64,000 nt of DNA from Marivita sp003149565 (lineage in GTDB: Bacteria; Pseudomonadota; Alphaproteobacteria; Rhodobacterales; Rhodobacteraceae). The notes under the pieces were generated by a model that worked only from the letters and a program-made list of their open reading frames with translations, made no database searches and had not been told where the DNA came from. The DNA is taken from the NCBI RefSeq assembly GCF_965216415.1, contig NZ_CBDCFU010000002.1; one strand, written 5' to 3'. Positions 59,912-64,000 of the stretch are shown one piece after another. A program made the translations under genes and the position numbers. Within the stretch, counting starts at the first letter, position 1; each line of letters begins with the position of its first letter.

Positions 59912-61498
59912 ATGATTGGGCGAAAAACCCAAAGAGTGTCGCAAGATGAAACCGAGGAAAAGCCGCGTGGGTTCGATGACTTCGAACTCAGGCTCGGTGA
60001 TGTCATGCGCGGGGAACGCGCCACGCTAGGGAAATCTTTGCTGGATGTGCAACGCGAGTTGCGCATCAAAGCAAGCTATATTGCGGCTATCGAAAACTGC
60101 GACCCGACTGCGTTCGATACACCGGGCTTTATCGCAGGCTATGTCCGGTCTTACGCGCGGTATCTGGGAATGGACCCGGATGACACCTACGCCGTTTTCT
60201 GTGCCGAAAGCGGGTTCGAGACGGCGCACGGCATGTCGGATGCGGCATCCTCTCGGAAAAAGCAAGATCTTGCGCAAGGGCTGACACAACACTCGACAAC
60301 GCGTGATCCGTTCTCGCAGCCGGCTTTGCCATTTGCGCCCGGCAACGACTCGTTTGTGTCCCGGATTGAGCCCGGCGCTATCGGATCGACTCTTGTGCTG
60401 GTGTTGTTGCTTGGCGGTTTGGGTTACGGCGGCTATTCAGTCTTACAAGAGGTCCAGCGTGTTAAGCTTGCTCCCGTGGATCAGACCCCGGTTGTCCTGA
60501 GCGATCTTGACCCTTTGCAGACTACGACAGCTTCTGCTGACACCAGGTTGGAAAGTTCGGAAGCCGACGCTGCCGCCGGTGTGTTCACGCCACCCGCATC
60601 GGTCGAGGCGTTTGACAGGCTTTATCGACCTCAAGCGCTTGACGTGCCAGTGCTGGTCGCGCGCGACGCACCGATCTCCACGCTTGATCCGAACAGTGTT
60701 GGCGCTTTTGCCCACGTCGCTACACGCGATTTGCCATCGGTTGATCTTGATCCTGCAACCATGCGTTTTGGGGCCGCGAATGCGTTGCCTGAGGATGGTG
60801 TCACGCTGATCGCAGCACGGCCTGCTTGGGTCAGAGTGCGTGGTGATGACCGGTCGGTGATCTTTGAAAAAGTCATGGCGGCCGGCGATACGTGGACCGT
60901 TCCGGCGTCAGAGACTGATGCTCTTTTGAACGTGGGCGAAAGCGGCGCGGTCTATGTGTCTGTCAATGGCCAACCTGTTGGACCCGTTGGCCCCTCTGGC
61001 ACGGTGACTTCTGACTTGCCACTGGACGGCCCCACGCTCGCAGCAATTCTTGAACCTGCGGCGCTCAAGAACGATCAGGATTTGAACCGGGTTTTGGCTG
61101 GTCTGGCAACGGATGAACCGCAGCCGGTGATTGGGCAGCCCAAGATTCTTGAAGATACGGCGCCGGGTGTCACACTGGTTGCGGTACGTCCAGCATGGGT
61201 TCGGGTTCGCGCGCCGGATGGCACTGTGATCTACGAAACCATCATGAACGCGGGCGACACCTACGAGGTGCCGGTGACCGAAGAACCGCCCACCTTGCGC
61301 GTTGGCGAATCTGGCGCGATTTACTTTGCGATGAATGGTCAGACATATGGCCCGGCAGGGTCGCGGGGATCTGTCACGTCAAACCTTGCCCTGTCTGTCG
61401 ACTCACTCTCGCAAACCTATTCCGTAGCGTCGATCGAAGCAGACAGCGATCTAGCTCGGGTTGTGGCAGAACTCGAAATCCAACAGCCTCTGGAATAA
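59912..61498 (+). CDS. RodZ-like protein with tandem DUF4115 domains
   Basis: This 528-residue protein has an N-terminal Xre-type helix-turn-helix (about 25-95; SLLDVQRELRIKASYIAAIE), one membrane helix (about 156-177) and two copies of the DUF4115 beta domain at 297-371 and 421-494. The copies share R-P-A-W-V-R-V-R, AGDT, VGESGA and TSNL/TSDL. RodZ binds MreB and guides cell shape, and usually has one such domain. The linker between 180 and 295 is acidic and disordered. It lies between hemA and ispG. Confidence 0.83.
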   Translation: MIGRKTQRVSQDETEEKPRGFDDFELRLGDVMRGERATLGKSLLDVQRELRIKASYIAAIENCDPTAFDTPGFIAGYVRSYARYLGMDPDDTYAVFCAESGFETAHGMSDAASSRKKQDLAQGLTQHSTTRDPFSQPALPFAPGNDSFVSRIEPGAIGSTLVLVLLLGGLGYGGYSVLQEVQRVKLAPVDQTPVVLSDLDPLQTTTASADTRLESSEADAAAGVFTPPASVEAFDRLYRPQALDVPVLVARDAPISTLDPNSVGAFAHVATRDLPSVDLDPATMRFGAANALPEDGVTLIAARPAWVRVRGDDRSVIFEKVMAAGDTWTVPASETDALLNVGESGAVYVSVNGQPVGPVGPSGTVTSDLPLDGPTLAAILEPAALKNDQDLNRVLAGLATDEPQPVIGQPKILEDTAPGVTLVAVRPAWVRVRAPDGTVIYETIMNAGDTYEVPVTEEPPTLRVGESGAIYFAMNGQTYGPAGSRGSVTSNLALSVDSLSQTYSVASIEADSDLARVVAELEIQQPLE

Positions 61499-61605
61499 GC
61501 GTCGTAACCTTGGTTGCAGCGCTTGAAGCGCCGGTTCGCCGGGCCTAGCTATATCTATAAATAGACTGTACAGTTTGGTTGACACTTTTGCCGACGGAGG
61601 GCTGC

Positions 61606-62733
61606 ATGAGCCTCAATCACATTCGCCCGTGGCGTAATATCTATCGCCGCAAATCGCGCCAGATCATGGTGGGCAATGTGCCGGTTGGGGGGGATGCACC
61701 CATTTCGGTCCAGACCATGACCAACACACTCACACCGGATGTGAAGGCAACGATTGCGCAGGTTCAGGCCGCCGCAGAGGCGGGCGCGGACATCGTTCGG
61801 ATTTCGGTGCCAGACGAAGACAGTTCCCGAGCGCTCAAGGAAATTGTCAGGGAAAGCCCTGTGCCTATCGTGGCCGACATCCACTTTCACTACAAACGGG
61901 GTATCGAAGCCGCAGAGGCTGGTGCATCCTGTCTTCGGATCAACCCCGGTAATATCGGTTCTGCGGAGCGCGTGAAGGAAGTCATCAAAGCCGCCCGCGA
62001 CCACAATTGCTCGATACGGATCGGCGTGAACGCGGGGTCCTTGGAAAAGCACCTGCTTGAAAAATACGGCGAGCCTTGTCCGGATGCGATGGTCGAATCC
62101 GGTTTGGATCATATCAAGATCCTGCAAGACAATGATTTTCACGAATTCAAGATCAGTTGCAAAGCGTCGGATGTATTCATGGCTGCTGCAGCCTATCAGC
62201 AGTTGGCAGAGGCCACGGATGCGCCGATCCATCTTGGCATCACAGAAGCTGGCGGGCTCATGTCCGGTACGATCAAATCTGCGATCGGTCTGGGCAACCT
62301 GCTTTGGATGGGCATCGGCGACACGATCCGGGTCTCACTATCGGCCGATCCGGTCGAAGAGGTGAAGGTCGGCTATGAGATTCTGAAGTCTCTCGGTCTG
62401 CGCCACCGCGGTGTGAATATCATTTCCTGCCCAAGCTGTGCGCGACAGGGCTTTGACGTGATCAAGACTGTGGAAACGCTGGAAAAGCGGTTGGAGCACA
62501 TCAAGACACCCATGAGCCTGTCGATCATCGGCTGCGTGGTGAATGGTCCAGGCGAAGCCTTGATGACCGATGTCGGTTTCACCGGCGGCGGCAACGGGTC
62601 GGGTATGGTGTATCTTGCTGGTAAGCAAAGTCACAAGATGTCTAACGATCAGATGATCGATCACATTGTGGAGCAGGTTGAAAAGAAAGCCGCTGAGCTG
62701 GAATCCTCAGGGTCCCAAGAGGCGGCTGAATAG
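61606..62733 (+). CDS. ispG: 4-Hydroxy-3-methylbut-2-enyl diphosphate synthase
   Basis: This 375-residue 4Fe-4S enzyme performs the next-to-last step of the MEP isoprenoid pathway. SVQTMTNTLTPD and IVADIHFHYKRGIEAAEAGA mark the TIM barrel, and CPSCARQGFD with GCVVNGPGE supply the three cluster cysteines. GGAGGG before the ATG at 61606 supports that start over 61579. Confidence 0.97.
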   Translation: MSLNHIRPWRNIYRRKSRQIMVGNVPVGGDAPISVQTMTNTLTPDVKATIAQVQAAAEAGADIVRISVPDEDSSRALKEIVRESPVPIVADIHFHYKRGIEAAEAGASCLRINPGNIGSAERVKEVIKAARDHNCSIRIGVNAGSLEKHLLEKYGEPCPDAMVESGLDHIKILQDNDFHEFKISCKASDVFMAAAAYQQLAEATDAPIHLGITEAGGLMSGTIKSAIGLGNLLWMGIGDTIRVSLSADPVEEVKVGYEILKSLGLRHRGVNIISCPSCARQGFDVIKTVETLEKRLEHIKTPMSLSIIGCVVNGPGEALMTDVGFTGGGNGSGMVYLAGKQSHKMSNDQMIDHIVEQVEKKAAELESSGSQEAAE

Positions 62734-62755
62734 ACCGCACCTCGTGCACGGCATT

Positions 62756-62786
62756 GACACAAGGCGGATTTGAACCGCCTTGTGTC
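62756..62786. terminator. Hairpin between convergent ispG and the DsbA-like gene
   Basis: The perfect 12-bp stem GACACAAGGCGG / CCGCCTTGTGTC has a 7-base loop. It is shared by both convergent gene ends; there is no long T-run. Confidence 0.65.
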
Positions 62787-62796
62787 CGCGCCCCTA

Positions 62797-63552
62797 TCAG
62801 TCTTGACGTGCCTCAGCCACGATCTGCTGCATGGCATCAAGAGGCACATACCCGCGCACAAGTTGATCGCCCATCACGAATGACGGGGTTCCGTTGATCT
62901 GCAGGGTTTGCGCCAAAGCGCGGGTGGTGGCCAATTGCTCGGTGATGCCCTCGTCGTCCATCGCGCCCAGTACCGCGTCAGCATCCAGACCGAGTGTGTT
63001 CGCCAACCGTCGCAGGACCGTTTCATCCATATCGCCATTGAGCACGATCAGCGCTTCTTTCGCGGCCTCGTACGCGTCGTCCCCGCCAATCTCGCGGGCG
63101 GCCAGAGCAAAGCGCGACGAAATCAACGAGTTTTCTCCAAGGATCGGGAATTCCTTGGCGACGTAACGGATGTTGCCGTCAAGTTCGAGCAGTTGCGCAA
63201 CTTCGGGGTGCGCGCGACGGCAGAAACCGCAGCGATAGTCAAAGAACTCGACAATCGTTACATCGCCCTCTGGATTGCCGCCAACCCAGGAATAACCGTC
63301 ATTAAAGATGGCCTCTGCATTGTTTTCGATCAGCGCAACGTCGCCCTGCGCCTGTTGGGCGGCCTGCCGTTCTTCAAGAACCTGCACGGCTTCCATGATA
63401 ACTTCGGGGTTTTCCAGAAGATAGGCTCGGACCTGAGCGCCAAAAGCCGCGCGGTCTTCCTCTGACATATTGCTGAGATCAAGATCAGCGGCCTGAACCC
63501 CGGTGGCCATGAGCAGGGCGGCGATCGAGGTGGCGAGGCGGTTTTTTCGCAT
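62797..63552 (-). CDS. DsbA-family periplasmic thiol-disulfide oxidoreductase
   Basis: This 251-residue protein has a signal peptide (SIAALLMATGVQAAD), an N-terminal helical extension (about 25-75) and a thioredoxin-like domain with C108-G-F-C111 and the cis-proline loop NGTPSFVMG. It resembles Com1/ScsC-type and DsbA-like proteins of alphaproteobacteria. Likely oxidises or isomerises disulfides in exported proteins. The upstream M48/TPR gene is 20 bases away and probably in the same transcript. Confidence 0.9.
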   Translation of the reverse strand: MRKNRLATSIAALLMATGVQAADLDLSNMSEEDRAAFGAQVRAYLLENPEVIMEAVQVLEERQAAQQAQGDVALIENNAEAIFNDGYSWVGGNPEGDVTIVEFFDYRCGFCRRAHPEVAQLLELDGNIRYVAKEFPILGENSLISSRFALAAREIGGDDAYEAAKEALIVLNGDMDETVLRRLANTLGLDADAVLGAMDDEGITEQLATTRALAQTLQINGTPSFVMGDQLVRGYVPLDAMQQIVAEARQD

Positions 63553-63573
63553 GTGGGTCTCCGATTGTCGGGT

Positions 63574-63999
63574 TTAGCGCTGTCCGGCGCGTTGAGCTGC
63601 ACTTAGCACATCCTGTGCGCGTTGCCACGGGCCAGAGCCGCGCGCCAGCGCGCCTTCTGCACGTTTGGCATGAATAGCTGCGTCTTTGAAACGGCCCTGA
63701 ACTGCATAGCGCTCTGCCGTGACCAGAGATGCCATCGCCGTCTGTCCGGTTTTGGCATAGGCCACGGCAAGATCACGCAGAATGCGGGTGTCGCTGAAAT
63801 CGCGCCCGCGTGCTGCTTCAAGCGTGCGCAAGGCGTCTTTCGGGTTGCCGGCCGCAAGTTGGGCGCGGCCCAAACCGCCAAGGATCAAAGGTTCGCGCGG
63901 CGCAAGACGGGCGGCGGCGGAATAGACTTTGACCGCCTCTGGAGCGCGACGCGACTCCAAAAGAATCTGACCTTTGAGTTCCCGCAGAAACGGATCATT
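63574..63999 (-). CDS. M48/TPR periplasmic chaperone-protease, C-terminal part (BepA-like, truncated by window edge)
   Basis: The frame is open to the window end, so the start is missing. The visible 141 residues are TPR-like helices (NDPFLRELKGQILLESRR, AARLAPREPLILGGLGRAQL, TRILRDLAVAYAKTGQTAMA). DPFLRELKGQILLE is the segment that follows the peptidase domain in BepA/YfgC-type M48 proteins, which act in outer-membrane protein assembly. The zinc site itself is out of view, so the call rests on the TPR part and neighbourhood. Confidence 0.7.
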   Translation of the reverse strand, partial: NDPFLRELKGQILLESRRAPEAVKVYSAAARLAPREPLILGGLGRAQLAAGNPKDALRTLEAARGRDFSDTRILRDLAVAYAKTGQTAMASLVTAERYAVQGRFKDAAIHAKRAEGALARGSGPWQRAQDVLSAAQRAGQR

Positions 64000-64000
64000 G

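Overview
The window is a gene-dense, GC-rich chromosomal segment of an alphaproteobacterium, most likely a Rhodobacteraceae member of the Roseobacter type. This rests on several gene types and orders: a nuo operon ending nuoL-nuoM-nuoN-birA-coaX-rnj; a C4-type 5-aminolevulinate synthase of 407 codons behind an FNR-type box; a sulfate-assimilation run of cobA-DUF2849-sulfite reductase-cysH-DUF934; and lon followed by an HU gene and a tRNA-Val. I see no insertion sequence, phage, CRISPR array, integrase or rRNA operon, and there is little sign of recent transfer.

Layout. Positions 1-7.6 kb hold the distal half of the complex I operon (nuoH tail, nuoI, an embedded carboxymuconolactone-decarboxylase-like gene, nuoJ-N), closed by a clear terminator. 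7.7-11.5 kb is birA-coaX-rnj-gph. 11.6-17.3 kb on the minus strand holds a DEAD-box helicase, a family-2 glycosyltransferase, prfC and an unknown gene. 17.5-19.4 kb is an atypical SDR gene coupled to an AlkC-like DNA glycosylase gene. 19.4-27.3 kb is mostly minus strand: M48 peptidase, OsmC, DedA, a VWA protein, a 55-residue membrane protein too short for the usual ORF cutoff, a DUF2927 lipoprotein, a GNAT protein and a MoxR ATPase, with a plus-strand rRNA methyltransferase gene lying inside the run. 27.4-31.2 kb holds dksA, a flavin monooxygenase, xdhC and a molybdopterin-binding protein. infC, at 31.2-31.8 kb, appears to start at an AUA codon.

32-38.7 kb holds a second glycosyltransferase, a ferredoxin-NADP reductase, the sulfite/siroheme operon and a divergent Lrp-type regulator. 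38.9-43.5 kb holds P450, tpiA, a 2-oxoglutarate oxygenase, and a LysR regulator divergent from a DUF4242 gene. 43.6-45.3 kb holds Fe-S assembly genes and TfoX around a decayed-looking stretch. 45.6-50.3 kb holds a globin, a RimB-RimK-like fusion, tgt, a His/Met-rich secreted protein and a membrane protein with a possible SRPBCC domain. 50.6-56.8 kb holds lon, HU, two tRNA-Val, a membrane LytTR regulator, two identical tRNA-Asp, a fluoroacetate-dehalogenase-like hydrolase and a membrane protein. 56.9-64 kb holds an M20 peptidase, hemA, a RodZ-like protein with duplicated C-terminal domain, ispG, a DsbA-like protein and the end of a BepA-like M48/TPR protein.

Themes: respiration and its cofactors (complex I, heme, Fe-S, siroheme), sulfate assimilation, and RNA and translation housekeeping (RNase J, helicase, RF3, IF3, Tgt, rRNA methyltransferase). 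Most of the window is ordinary core genome. The points most worth a second look are the AUA start of infC, a dispersed double-hairpin repeat at convergent gene ends, the SDR lacking its catalytic Tyr/Lys next to alkC, the cysteine-free CMD gene inside nuo, the uncatalogued 55-aa membrane protein, the lone molybdopterin-binding half-protein, and the His/Met-rich secreted protein.
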